Shown: one piece after another, positions 1 to 8,262 of the stretch
How positions within the stretch are numbered: position 1 is the stretch's first letter
How the letters are laid out: each line of letters begins with the position of its first letter
NCBI GenBank assembly: GCA_017514235.1
Contig: JAFWKK010000018.1
Location: 81,762-145,761, forward strand
DNA length: 64,000 nt
Origin: Kiritimatiellia bacterium
GTDB taxonomy: Bacteria; Verrucomicrobiota; Kiritimatiellia; RFP12; UBA1067
Reading direction: 5' to 3'
Notes under the pieces: model-generated
The model's input: the letters and a program-made list of their open reading frames with translations, nothing else
What the model was told of the DNA's origin: nothing
Database searches by the model: none
Translations under genes and position numbers: made by a program

Positions 1-115
1 AGCGGGTGTCTATGCCGAACGTGCCATCCACTTCGATGTACGCATCCGCCGCATATGCAGCGCTGCCGGATGCAAGTGCAACAATCAACGCACAGATTGT
101 CGACAGGCTCTTCAT
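1..115 (-). CDS. Secreted protein, N-terminal fragment (runs off left edge)
   Basis: Only the first 38 codons lie in the window. They begin with a clear Sec signal peptide: MKSL, then a hydrophobic stretch, then a small-residue region ending GSAAYAA, with cleavage expected near residue 22-23. The start is supported by a strong Shine-Dalgarno (AGGAGG followed by AGGAGC) just upstream on the minus strand. A promoter with the ACTAACC-N4-GGTTAGT palindrome precedes it, in the same arrangement as before the 2711-4366 gene, so the two are probably co-regulated. The mature protein cannot be identified from this fragment. Confidence 0.7.
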   Translation of the reverse strand, partial: MKSLSTICALIVALASGSAAYAADAYIEVDGTFGIDTR

Positions 116-173
116 GCTCCTATTCCTCCTATTCTTTTTGGGTTAAAGACTTTCTTGTTCCTTGATGCCGTGT

Positions 174-219
174 ATGATATCAAATTGCGGTTTAGCCGAC
201 GACTAACCAAACGGTTAGT
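174..219 (-). promoter_or_regulatory. Operator palindrome plus -10 for the left-edge secreted gene
   Basis: Seen: a perfect 7+7 palindrome ACTAACC-AAAC-GGTTAGT at 202-219 (plus-strand reading) and, on the minus strand, TTTGATATCAT whose TATCAT is at 174-179. The operator edge is 22 nt from TATCAT, exactly as at 4494-4539, and the sequence between and after is largely shared with that site. No good -35 exists at the 18-bp position. Inferred: an activator-dependent promoter with the operator centred near -43.5. Confidence 0.7.
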
Positions 220-241
220 CGGCACGCACCTGCTACGATCT

Positions 242-2677
242 TCATCTCGCCTCCAGTTCATGTTCGCCGGCGGAGAACACCCGCGTCGGCAAGCCTCGAA
301 ATCTGACGGTCGCCGAGGCACCCTCAGGTATGCGAAATCGCCACACACATCTGTCGCCACGCCATCTCCACTCGCTCTCGATGCGCCCGCACGGCGCGTC
401 ATATGCGGCCTTCACGAAGCCGATGCGCCCGTCTGGTATCGGTTCGAGGATGAAATGCCTCATTCCTGGCGAAGCCGGGTCTTCGCGTATCCCAGCCATA
501 GTCGACATCATCCACGAATAGACCGCGCCATACGCGTAGTGGTTGAAGCTGTTCATTCCCGGGTCCTGGAAGCCCCTCTTCGGATCATAGCAATCCCAGC
601 GTTCCCATACGGTCGTGGCGCCGTTGTCGACTGCGAAGAGCCAGCTAGGGCATTTCTCCTGCAGAAGCAGCGTATAGGCAACGTCTGACGCCCCGATCTC
701 CGTCAGCGTCTCCATCAGAATCATCGTGCCGAGGAACCCCGTCTGCAAACAGTCGCCGTGCCGACGGATGTCGGCGAGCAGATGCGCCTTGGTCCGCTCG
801 GCCGCCTCGCCCGACACGAGTCCGAGCTTTAGCAGGAAGAGATCCGTAGTCTGCCCGCGATAGCGCTCGTGCATCAGCCCGTCGCCTCCGATGTACTTCG
901 CCGCGAACTCCGCGCGCGCCTCGCCCTCAAGCTTGGCGTACCGGCGCGCCTCGTCGGCCTTTCCAATGTCGCGTGCCATCTCCTTCATCGCAAGCGCGTC
1001 CCAGACGAAGAAGAAGCCCCGGAAACATTCGCGGTAGAACTCCGGCGATCTGAGCGCCGGACCGTCACCGGCGAGCGAGTGCTCGAACGCCTGCCAATCG
1101 CCGTAGTGCTGCTTGTCGGGGCCGCGATGGGCCTCGATGAAGTCCATGTAGCGGGTCATCGCCTGCCAGTGCGCGTCAAGAAGCGCACGGTCGCCATAGC
1201 GCTTCCAGAGACGGTGCGGCACGAGGATGCCCGCGTCGCTCCATCCGGTGACCGCGCCCCTGCCGGAGAAACTCCACACGAGCGGCGCGAGACTCGGGAA
1301 AGCGCCGTCCGCGTCCTGGCTGTCGCGAAGGTCGCCAAGCCACTTGCCCAGCAGTCCCCGCACGTCCGCCGAATACTCCGCCGCCGAGACGAACGCAAGC
1401 GTGTCGGCTGTCCAGCCCAGTCGCTCGTCGCGCTGCGGACAATCGGTCGGAATCTCGAGATAGTTGGAGCGGAAGCCCCAACGCACGTTCTCGGCAAGGC
1501 GATTGACCTTCGCGTTGTCCGTAACTATGACCGGCGACTCGTCCGCCGCCGATATGCTGGTTACGGGGACGCTTTCAACCGAAAGGATCCGCACGGGCGC
1601 AGTAACGGTTATGCTCGCATAGCGGTAGCCGAAGAACGTGAACGTCGGCCTATACGACTGGCGCCCTTCGCGGAACACATACATGATCGATGCCGCCGCG
1701 CTGCGCAGGTTGGCGAGAAGGACGCTTCCGGCCGGCCCGTCGCACCGGCGCGTCTTCTCGCCATTCGCGTCATTGAGCGCCTCGCCCATGCGCACGGACA
1801 TTTCCGCACCGGCAGGTCCCTCCAGCTCGAAGCGCGGCACTGCGGCGGCGTTCTGCGCAAAGTCGATGACAAGGGTTTCTCCCGGTTCGAGCAGAACCGG
1901 CGACCACGGCTCGAAGCGCCGCCGCACCATCACCTTGCCATACGCTTCGTCCGTCGCATCCGACACGCCAGACCAAACGTATGCGGCGATGGGCTTCAGC
2001 ACGAGGTCTTCGCGCAGGCAGACCGGCGGCCCCTGCCGCGAACGCACCTCGCCCTTGAAATCGTCGCAGCGAACGGACGCCGCGAAGCCTGCCGCCGTCC
2101 GACGCGCGTCGACTCGCTCACCCTCGAATATCCCGGCGTCGACTATCGGCCCAGTGTACGCGGAGAGCCAGCTCGGATCGCTGTAAAACTCGTCGGCGCC
2201 GCCATCCTCGTATGTCAGGCGCAACGTTGCACGAAGAGCGGCATTCTTTGGCAATGGGGCGCCGACCTTTGGATATGCGCGGCGTGTCATCCTGCAACGC
2301 CACCAGCTTGGCGCGACCGTCGCCTCGAACACGTTATCGCCGCGCTTCACCTCCGACGTGACATCGTAGGAGACTTCAAAGCGCGTCTTCTCCGGCTGTG
2401 AGAAGCCGGGATCAAGGAAGCGCGACACGACCGTGCCGTTGACACGCGCCTCGAATACGCCCAGCGCCGCAACGCGCCACTCGGCACGCGCCACTTCCCT
2501 ATCCACGTGCACAACGCGGCGGAACACGGCCACGTTGGCGTTAGTCGTCGCCTGCGCCGCCGGACGAATCCACTGCGGCGCGTCGTTCGGTGCTAAGGCC
2601 AATGTCTCCGCAAACGTCGCAACTGCCGCGAATGTCGCGATAGCAGACAACAGTATCTTGTATGTTTTCATGTTCAT
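242..2677 (-). CDS. Secreted alpha-L-rhamnosidase-like protein (GH78)
   Basis: 811 aa with an N-terminal signal peptide (MNMKTYKILL..., cleavage near residue 23-24). Residues about 50-380 are beta-rich, fitting the rhamnosidase N-terminal and concanavalin-like domains. The (alpha/alpha)6 catalytic domain follows and carries the family signature DCPQRDERLGWTAD around residues 407-420, where the ERLGW glutamate and nearby aspartates are the expected acid-side residues. A later WERWDCYDP...FNHYAYGAV block (about 695-715) is also typical and would hold the base glutamate. The expected reaction is hydrolysis of terminal alpha-L-rhamnose from glycans outside the cytoplasm. It lies 33 nt downstream of the 2711-4366 gene, so the two are probably one operon under the palindrome promoter at 4494-4539. 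Substrate specificity cannot be read from sequence. Confidence 0.88.
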   Translation of the reverse strand: MNMKTYKILLSAIATFAAVATFAETLALAPNDAPQWIRPAAQATTNANVAVFRRVVHVDREVARAEWRVAALGVFEARVNGTVVSRFLDPGFSQPEKTRFEVSYDVTSEVKRGDNVFEATVAPSWWRCRMTRRAYPKVGAPLPKNAALRATLRLTYEDGGADEFYSDPSWLSAYTGPIVDAGIFEGERVDARRTAAGFAASVRCDDFKGEVRSRQGPPVCLREDLVLKPIAAYVWSGVSDATDEAYGKVMVRRRFEPWSPVLLEPGETLVIDFAQNAAAVPRFELEGPAGAEMSVRMGEALNDANGEKTRRCDGPAGSVLLANLRSAAASIMYVFREGRQSYRPTFTFFGYRYASITVTAPVRILSVESVPVTSISAADESPVIVTDNAKVNRLAENVRWGFRSNYLEIPTDCPQRDERLGWTADTLAFVSAAEYSADVRGLLGKWLGDLRDSQDADGAFPSLAPLVWSFSGRGAVTGWSDAGILVPHRLWKRYGDRALLDAHWQAMTRYMDFIEAHRGPDKQHYGDWQAFEHSLAGDGPALRSPEFYRECFRGFFFVWDALAMKEMARDIGKADEARRYAKLEGEARAEFAAKYIGGDGLMHERYRGQTTDLFLLKLGLVSGEAAERTKAHLLADIRRHGDCLQTGFLGTMILMETLTEIGASDVAYTLLLQEKCPSWLFAVDNGATTVWERWDCYDPKRGFQDPGMNSFNHYAYGAVYSWMMSTMAGIREDPASPGMRHFILEPIPDGRIGFVKAAYDAPCGRIESEWRWRGDRCVWRFRIPEGASATVRFRGLPTRVFSAGEHELEAR

Positions 2678-2710
2678 CCGTTCGTTGCGGGCGGGTTCAC
2701 GGGCGCGTTA

Positions 2711-4366
2711 TCATCTAAGCGGGAAGACGCCAATGGAATCGTACCAGGCCTTTTCGCCCGGCGCAAGACCCACGCCGAGAGTAAACTGCAGCTCGACGGC
2801 GTCCGTAGGCACACGCACCACCAGTTCGCCCTGCCGCCAACGGCCTTCCTCCTTGCCGAACGGCATGTAGAGCGGGACCATCTTCAGGTATTGGCCGGAA
2901 GCGTTCTTCCAGACGGCCGAGGCGGACGTCACACCGCCGCTTGCCGAACATTTCAGCAGGTACAGCTCGCCCGGCTTGACGCCTTTCTGCCGATAGACGA
3001 AGCATCCGCTCGGCACGCCTTCCGAGCAGAGCGATGTGCTGTCGCCTTCGCCGAACGTCGTGTCGCATCCGAAGCTGCCGCGATGGTTTTCCTTCTTGCC
3101 GGGCTGCCAGCTTTCAAACGGCTTGGGCACCGCGCCGGCCTTGCAGTCGGCGCAGTCGCCGTTCGCCACGAGGTTCGTCCAGACGCCCGAGGCCTCCATC
3201 TCGCTGCGGCGGTGCCGCGCGAACGCCGCCGGATCCGTGGCGGAGAAGATGACGTCGTAAAGACCGGGCAGCCTGTCCTCCCATCTTTCGGGAAGGGTTC
3301 CCTCAGCGATCCTGAAGTCCGGCTTCCATTTCACGAACTGCAGCTTCTCGCCATAGATCCACACAAATTCGTCGGCGGCGTCCAGCGCCTGTTCCAGGTT
3401 GCGTCTGAACGTCTCGGTGCGCGAACCGTCCTTCGGCGGGAAATACCAGCGGCTGTCCTCTTCGTTCACGTACATGTCGAGATAGAGGCCAAAACCCGCC
3501 TGAACCTGCCGCGCGTACTTCTCGCGGTTCTCCGGCGCCACAAGGCGCACGAGCGAATTGCGCACTTGGCACACCGAACGGTAGAAATCGTTGCGGTCGG
3601 CATCGTAACGGTACGCATACTCGTTGCCGTCCACAAGGCGCGCTCCCGGCGAAACGACGTCCAGCATGCCGTTCAAGAACGCGGGCCAAAGGGAATGTCT
3701 GCCGCGCACTGAGCTTTCCACGCTGCTGGCCGGGCACTTGTCGTTGCCCATGGTCAGCAGCCAGAACGACAGCACGACTGCATCTGGATATTCGGCAAAC
3801 ACCCCACGGAAGACTTCCGCGCCGCGCTTGCGCGCCATCTGGCACAGTTCGTCGTACGGCGGGTCGTTGGGTTCGCGGACGAACTGCCGAGCCTGCGAAT
3901 AGTCCTCGGTATCCATCTGGAGCCCCCGGCATCCGCCGTCGCGTGCGATGCAGGCGGCGACGCGCATGTTTTCACCCAGGCGCGCCCACGCCTCGTCGTC
4001 CGTCCAGGCAATGCGCTTTCGCGGCGATCGGAGCGTGACGAGGAAGTTGTAGCGGAACGCCCGGTGCTCCATCATTTTCCTGAGTTTCGGTACCATCGGC
4101 GCAAACATCTCGTAGGACCAGTCTTCCGTGTAGATGTTGCGCATACCCACGGCATTGCCCCTGCCGTCGCGTCCGCGCAGCCAGACGAACACGCCGTCAA
4201 GCCCAACGTCGTCGAACGCGTCCGCGTTCGCCAGAAAGTCGTCCACCGTCGCCGAGTTGAAGCCCCAGCCGCCTCCAATCACCTTCTTCTGATCCGCAGC
4301 ATCTGCACACAGCGCAATCGCACACGCCACACCGGCGACTATCAGCCTTTTAGTTGTCATCTTCAT
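2711..4366 (-). CDS. Secreted TIM-barrel-like protein with C-terminal beta domain, function unknown
   Basis: 551 aa with a signal peptide (MKMTTKRLIVAGVACAIALCADA). Residues about 30-390 look like a (beta/alpha)8 glycosidase-like fold: GLDGVFVWLRG, a MDTEDYS acidic motif near residue 150, and AVVLSFWLLTMGND. The last ~150 residues (from GVWTNLVANGDCADCKAG) resemble a carbohydrate-binding-type beta-sandwich. I do not recognise a named GH family and do not assign an activity. It is the first gene of an operon with the GH78 rhamnosidase, and its promoter carries the ACTAACC palindrome, which points to glycan processing under the nearby two-component system. ATG at 4366 or 4360 are both possible; neither has a strong Shine-Dalgarno. 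Confidence 0.75.
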   Translation of the reverse strand: MKMTTKRLIVAGVACAIALCADAADQKKVIGGGWGFNSATVDDFLANADAFDDVGLDGVFVWLRGRDGRGNAVGMRNIYTEDWSYEMFAPMVPKLRKMMEHRAFRYNFLVTLRSPRKRIAWTDDEAWARLGENMRVAACIARDGGCRGLQMDTEDYSQARQFVREPNDPPYDELCQMARKRGAEVFRGVFAEYPDAVVLSFWLLTMGNDKCPASSVESSVRGRHSLWPAFLNGMLDVVSPGARLVDGNEYAYRYDADRNDFYRSVCQVRNSLVRLVAPENREKYARQVQAGFGLYLDMYVNEEDSRWYFPPKDGSRTETFRRNLEQALDAADEFVWIYGEKLQFVKWKPDFRIAEGTLPERWEDRLPGLYDVIFSATDPAAFARHRRSEMEASGVWTNLVANGDCADCKAGAVPKPFESWQPGKKENHRGSFGCDTTFGEGDSTSLCSEGVPSGCFVYRQKGVKPGELYLLKCSASGGVTSASAVWKNASGQYLKMVPLYMPFGKEEGRWRQGELVVRVPTDAVELQFTLGVGLAPGEKAWYDSIGVFPLR

Positions 4367-4493
4367 TTTCGACGCGCTTCACCGAAAGATCAACGTGAAG
4401 CCTTCCGTCCGTGCATATACCGATTTGCCCCCTATGGATCTTTTAGCTACCTTATGCATTTTTCGTTCCTTTCAATGACCCTTGATGCCGCGC

Positions 4494-4539
4494 ATGATAC
4501 CAAATTGCCGTCTCGCCGCCTACTAACCACATGGTTAGT
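4494..4539 (-). promoter_or_regulatory. Operator palindrome plus -10 for the TIM-barrel/rhamnosidase operon
   Basis: Palindrome ACTAACC-ACAT-GGTTAGT at 4522-4539, then 22 nt, then TTTGGTATCAT on the minus strand (TATCAT at 4494-4499). Flanks match the 174-219 site closely: both share the GCAATTTG-R-TATCAT core and a GGCATCAAGG block at the predicted transcript start. The spacer ACAT differs from AAAC at the other two sites while the arms are identical, which supports the arms as the recognised element. Predicted leader about 120 nt. Confidence 0.75.
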
Positions 4540-4558
4540 CTCTCTGCTGGCGCAGGCG

Positions 4559-5887
4559 CTAAACGAACATCACCATGTAATGCGGAAGCGTTACCTTCTT
4601 GCCGAACCGGCCGACATTGCCGTTGATGAATTTGTACCCGACTTCTATCTCGGGGCTTTCGACAAGGCGGTTGAATGATTCCGAACAGCAGGATCCCGCT
4701 TTCACTTCGATGGGAACGATGGATGATCCGCGGGCGACCACGAAATCGATCTCACCCTGCCCTGGCTTCTTCTGGTAGTAGTACGGCTCGTATCCTCGTC
4801 TCACCAGAGCACCCATGATGGCGTTCTCGTATATGCCGCCCTTGGCTGGGCCTTTCAGCGTGTTCTCAATTATCGGACTGACAATCTCAAATCCAGACAT
4901 CGCGGCGAGGATTCCCGTATCTGCGACATAAAGTTTGAACATGTCGTTCTTTTTGTATGCGCGCAGAGGAATGTCCACGGACTCAAGATTGTGGCATTGC
5001 AGCGCAAGGGCGGATTCCCTCAGCCAGTCTATGGACGAACCGAACTTCCGTGACGAGCCGTTCTTTTCCACACTTGAGTACTTGAACTTTCTGTTCTCCC
5101 TAGCAAGCTGCGAAGGAATAGAAACGTAGCAGGCTCGGACTTTGGGCTTTTCGGTCGTGAGGGCATAACGCGATATGTCATCCAGATTGGACGCGAGAAT
5201 GTCCCTCTGCACTTCGAACACCGCACCAAAGTTCTTGGACTTTACATACGTCGCCACCACATCCGGCATTCCGCCAATGACGATATATTCGCGGAAGAGT
5301 CGAAGCATGTGCTCGTTGGTGGAATTCGGCAGCGTTGTCAGGCTGTCGAACGACTCTCTGTACACGGAAAGCGAGTCATCGGTGTATCCGACAGCCCAAA
5401 GGAACTCCTCGAAGTCGAGGGAGTGCATAACGACCTGTTGCTCATATCCTACCGGAATAGAGGTCTCTCGCCGTTCCTGATTGAGCCTTGCACCATCATC
5501 AAGGAAGGTGATGCCAAGGAGCGAGCCTGAGCCTACGACATGCGCTCGCCCGTCAATTGCCAGGGGCTTGAATGCCGAACGAGCCTTTGGGCAGACCTGG
5601 ATCTCATCAAGAAAAATAAAAGTTTCTCCAGGAACTACACGGAACGATGGCAGACGTGCACTGATACGCTTGAAGATGTCGTCGGCTTCCAGATTGCCGT
5701 CAAAGAATTCCCGGTACTCTGGGTTGATCAGGAAGTTCAGGTAGAGATAGGATGTGTAGTTTGTTTTTCCAAAATGGTCAATGATGAAGGTTTTTCCTAT
5801 CTGACGGGCACCTTTTACCAGAAGGCACTTTCTAGGAGTCGATGCCTTCCAGTTTGCGAGAACATCATAGAACTTGCGCTTGAGCAT
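4559..5887 (-). CDS. Orphan ATPase, AAA_14 domain plus DUF4143
   Basis: 442 aa. Walker A is GARQIGKT near residue 26-33, Walker B is TFIFLDEIQ near residue 90, and the C-terminal region has a PD-(D/E)XK-like core (YENAIMGAL...GEIDFVVARG...IPIEVKAG, about residues 345-405). This is the common ATP-binding protein family with a C-terminal DUF4143 nuclease-like fold found scattered in gut anaerobes; its role is not established. The gene is visibly more AT-rich than its neighbours and uses codons (TTT, AAA, ATA) that they avoid, suggesting acquisition by transfer. It has its own extended -10 (5918-5926) and an AGGG Shine-Dalgarno. It separates the kinase/regulator pair from the operon they may control. 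Confidence 0.85.
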   Translation of the reverse strand: MLKRKFYDVLANWKASTPRKCLLVKGARQIGKTFIIDHFGKTNYTSYLYLNFLINPEYREFFDGNLEADDIFKRISARLPSFRVVPGETFIFLDEIQVCPKARSAFKPLAIDGRAHVVGSGSLLGITFLDDGARLNQERRETSIPVGYEQQVVMHSLDFEEFLWAVGYTDDSLSVYRESFDSLTTLPNSTNEHMLRLFREYIVIGGMPDVVATYVKSKNFGAVFEVQRDILASNLDDISRYALTTEKPKVRACYVSIPSQLARENRKFKYSSVEKNGSSRKFGSSIDWLRESALALQCHNLESVDIPLRAYKKNDMFKLYVADTGILAAMSGFEIVSPIIENTLKGPAKGGIYENAIMGALVRRGYEPYYYQKKPGQGEIDFVVARGSSIVPIEVKAGSCCSESFNRLVESPEIEVGYKFINGNVGRFGKKVTLPHYMVMFV

Positions 5888-5917
5888 TCATTTTCCCTAT
5901 TTAAGACATATGAATGA

Positions 5918-5926
5918 ATTATATCA
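5918..5926 (-). promoter_or_regulatory. Extended -10 promoter of the ATPase gene
   Basis: Minus strand reads TTTGATATAAT, with TATAAT at 5918-5923 and the TG of the extended -10 at 5925-5926. It lies about 30 nt before the ATG at 5887, which has an AGGGAAAATGA ribosome site. No clear -35 was seen. Confidence 0.6.
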
Positions 5927-5949
5927 AATACTGGCAGGGCTTGCAATAT

Positions 5950-6030
5950 GCAGCTTTTTGACGGGTATGGCATAGTGATGATTGCAACTTTTTGACGGGC
6001 ATGACACTGCTTGAATTGCAACTTTTTAGC
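5950..6030. repeat. 2.5 copies of a 34-bp tandem repeat
   Basis: GCARCTTTTTGACGGG begins at 5950 and again at 5984, and its first part (GCAACTTTTTA) at 6018, giving an exact 34-bp period. The unit continues with YATGRCA. The array sits in the non-coding gap between the AT-rich ATPase gene and the histidine kinase, immediately before the kinase operator. The 234-bp gap otherwise holds only the two promoters. Function unknown; too few copies and no spacer variation for CRISPR. Confidence 0.7.
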
Positions 6031-6065
6031 TTTCCTTACGGCGACGGACAAGAAAATGTCCTGAA

Positions 6066-6112
6066 ACTAACCAAACGGTTAGTCTCCCTGCGGGCGCAGA
6101 ATATGATAAAAT
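6066..6112 (+). promoter_or_regulatory. Operator palindrome plus -10 for the histidine kinase gene
   Basis: Palindrome ACTAACC-AAAC-GGTTAGT at 6066-6083, identical in arms and spacer to the 202-219 site. Downstream on the plus strand are two candidate -10 hexamers: TATGAT at 6102-6107 (18 nt from the operator) and TAAAAT at 6107-6112 (23 nt). The second almost reproduces the 22-nt spacing of the other two sites. Either predicts a transcript starting only a few nucleotides before the TTG start codon at 6122. Likely autoregulation of the two-component system. Confidence 0.65.
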
Positions 6113-6121
6113 ACTTTCGCC

Positions 6122-8221
6122 TTGAAACCGCTCCTGACACTTCTCGCCTGTATGCTTCTGCCTGCCGCCAAAGCCCACGCGCCATTGCGCACGGCGGCAG
6201 AGATCAATGCGCTTTCGGATGACGAGTTTGCGTCTGGCATTCCCTTTGACATTGAAGGCACCGTTTCCTTTGTCGCCTCTTCGGCCTCCCCCGGATTCAA
6301 CCCCAATGTCACCATACAAGACGGGACAGGTGCCGTCTCCCTGTTTTCGGCACGTGGTCTTCCCGTTCCGTCAACGGGCGACGTCATCCGCGCGACCGGG
6401 ACGACATCGTTCGACACGTTCTCCCAGCCTCATGCCGACTACACCAATCTCGTCCGCATCGGTCACGCCGCCACACCCAAGCCTGAGGTTCTATCGCTGG
6501 GCGAACTCCTTCGCGGCGACTACAACTGTCGTCTCGTGAGAACGGAGGGGACGATTGCCGATGCGTTTCGGGACGAGATCGACCCCCGCTACAACTATCT
6601 GCTGATCAAACGCGGCGCAGAAATCCTGCCGGCCGCATTCCCCGATCCCAACTTAACCGAATCGACGCTTCAAGCTCTTGTCGGCGCCGAAGTCAACGTC
6701 AGCGGCCTCTGTCTTTTCGTATCCGGTTCGCGTGATTTCCTCGGTCCACGGCTGGAACTTACGGGGCTTGACGCCATTCGCGTGACGAAACCCGCACCCA
6801 GCGATCCGTTTGACGCCCCGACGCTCGCGGACATCCACCGCATCAATCCGGCGACCGTGGCGAACATGGGGCGCCGCACCGTCGCTGGTCGCGTCATCGC
6901 CGTGTGGAACGGCGACCGGTTCATCATCAAGACTGCCGACGGACGCTTCCTCCGCATCACTCTGGCGCGGCGGCATTCCCCGCCCGCATACGGCGAGACT
7001 GTTCGTGTCGTCGGCTTTCCGGAAACAGACCTCTTCCGCATCAACATCAGCGAGGCGATCTGGCGGCGGGAACAGTCCGTCCTGCCGCCCGAAGAGCCTC
7101 CGCAGCCTTGCACGGCATCGGCTCTGCTAATGGATGCCAGCGGACGGCAAAAGTTCCGTCCCCGCTACTTCGGCCATACTCTGAAACTCAAGGGCCAGCT
7201 CAGGGACACCCCGGAACCGAATCGCCTCAAGGCGCATGCCCTTCTCGACTGCGGCAACGTCATCATTCCCATAAACACCGACATGTGCCCCAACGTCTTC
7301 AAGGACGCCGCCGCAGGCTGCATCGTCGAACTGTCTGGCATATGCCTCATGGAGACCGAGAGCTGGCGCTCGGACGCCCCCTTCCCACGCGTGACCGGCG
7401 TGACACTCATCCTGCGCACCGTTGCCGACCTGAAGATCCTGTCGCGTCCGCCGTGGTGGACGCCGCTGCGCCTTTCCATCGTCATAGGCGCGCTGCTTGT
7501 GGTCATAAGCGGCATATTCATCTGGAACCGCATGCTGAACCGGCTCGTCGAACAGCGTAGCCGCGCCCTGCTGAAGGAACAGACCGCGCACGACGTTGCC
7601 GACCTGAAAGTGGAGGAGCGTACGCGCCTCGCCGTGGAGCTGCATGACACCCTTGCACAGAACCTGACAGGCATCGCGCTCCAGATCGACGCCGCGCAGA
7701 TGGCGGCGGAAGAGGACCCCAACTCAGCGATGCCCTATCTGGAGATGGCCAGCCGCAAGATGCAGAGTTGCCGCGACAACCTGCGAAACTGCCTCTGGGA
7801 TCTCAGAAGCCGCGCCTTCGAGGAAAAAGAACTGGCCGACGCCATCCGCAAGACCATCGCCCCGCACATCGGCGAGACCGACGTGCAGATCGAGATGCAC
7901 ATCCCCTGCCGAAAGCTCTCCGACAACACGATCCACGCCGTCCTGTGCATCATCCGCGAACTGACCATCAACGCCGTCCGGCACGGCAAGGCCGCGCACA
8001 TCGCCGTTTGCGGAACGCTGGACAGTTCTGGCCTCTCCTTCACGGTCGCCGACGACGGCATCGGCTTCGATCCGTCACGACGCCCGGGACTTTCGGAAGG
8101 TCACTTCGGGCTCCAAGGCGTCACCGAACGCGTCCTACGTCTCGGCGGTGCGTTTGAGATCACCAGTACTCCCGGTCACGGCGCAACTGCCACGCTCACC
8201 CGCCTCACCCCCGACACCTAA
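6122..8221 (+). CDS. Sensor histidine kinase with repeated OB-fold-like periplasmic domains (HisKA_3/HATPase_c)
   Basis: 699 aa, read from a TTG start; the first Met codon is 10 residues later. A signal peptide (about 1-20) is followed by roughly four OB-fold-like modules (near 35-110, 127-220, 235-320, 345-440), recognisable by recurring 'VEGTV...TIQDGTGAV...GDVIRATG'-type strands. A membrane helix lies at about 449-470. The cytoplasmic part has the HisKA_3 H-box ELHDTLAQNLTGI (near residue 505), the N-box ELTINAVRHG and the G-box VADDGIGFDP. This is the NarX/DegS class of kinase. The response regulator follows 41 nt downstream. A periplasmic OB-fold sensor suggests oligosaccharide or nucleic-acid-like ligand sensing, but the ligand is not known. 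The palindrome upstream suggests autoregulation. Confidence 0.88.
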   Translation: MKPLLTLLACMLLPAAKAHAPLRTAAEINALSDDEFASGIPFDIEGTVSFVASSASPGFNPNVTIQDGTGAVSLFSARGLPVPSTGDVIRATGTTSFDTFSQPHADYTNLVRIGHAATPKPEVLSLGELLRGDYNCRLVRTEGTIADAFRDEIDPRYNYLLIKRGAEILPAAFPDPNLTESTLQALVGAEVNVSGLCLFVSGSRDFLGPRLELTGLDAIRVTKPAPSDPFDAPTLADIHRINPATVANMGRRTVAGRVIAVWNGDRFIIKTADGRFLRITLARRHSPPAYGETVRVVGFPETDLFRINISEAIWRREQSVLPPEEPPQPCTASALLMDASGRQKFRPRYFGHTLKLKGQLRDTPEPNRLKAHALLDCGNVIIPINTDMCPNVFKDAAAGCIVELSGICLMETESWRSDAPFPRVTGVTLILRTVADLKILSRPPWWTPLRLSIVIGALLVVISGIFIWNRMLNRLVEQRSRALLKEQTAHDVADLKVEERTRLAVELHDTLAQNLTGIALQIDAAQMAAEEDPNSAMPYLEMASRKMQSCRDNLRNCLWDLRSRAFEEKELADAIRKTIAPHIGETDVQIEMHIPCRKLSDNTIHAVLCIIRELTINAVRHGKAAHIAVCGTLDSSGLSFTVADDGIGFDPSRRPGLSEGHFGLQGVTERVLRLGGAFEITSTPGHGATATLTRLTPDT

Positions 8222-8231
8222 CCCCAGCTAA

Positions 8232-8256
8232 CCACTAGCCACCAATCACTAGCCAC
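8232..8256 (+). repeat. Two 14-nt direct repeats in the kinase-regulator linker
   Basis: The 41-nt gap between the kinase stop and the regulator ATG consists largely of CACTAGCCACYAA repeated with a 14-nt period (8233 and 8247). It ends in CACTAACCC, an ACTAACC half-site 6 nt from the ATG at 8263. No Shine-Dalgarno-like purine stretch is present. The half-site matches one arm of the operator palindrome and may be a regulatory remnant or coincidence. Confidence 0.6.
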
Positions 8257-8262
8257 TAACCC

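Noticed and set aside
5950-6030. CRISPR-like array
   Set aside because: Only 2.5 copies, repeat and spacing merge into one 34-bp unit, with no variable spacers or cas genes.
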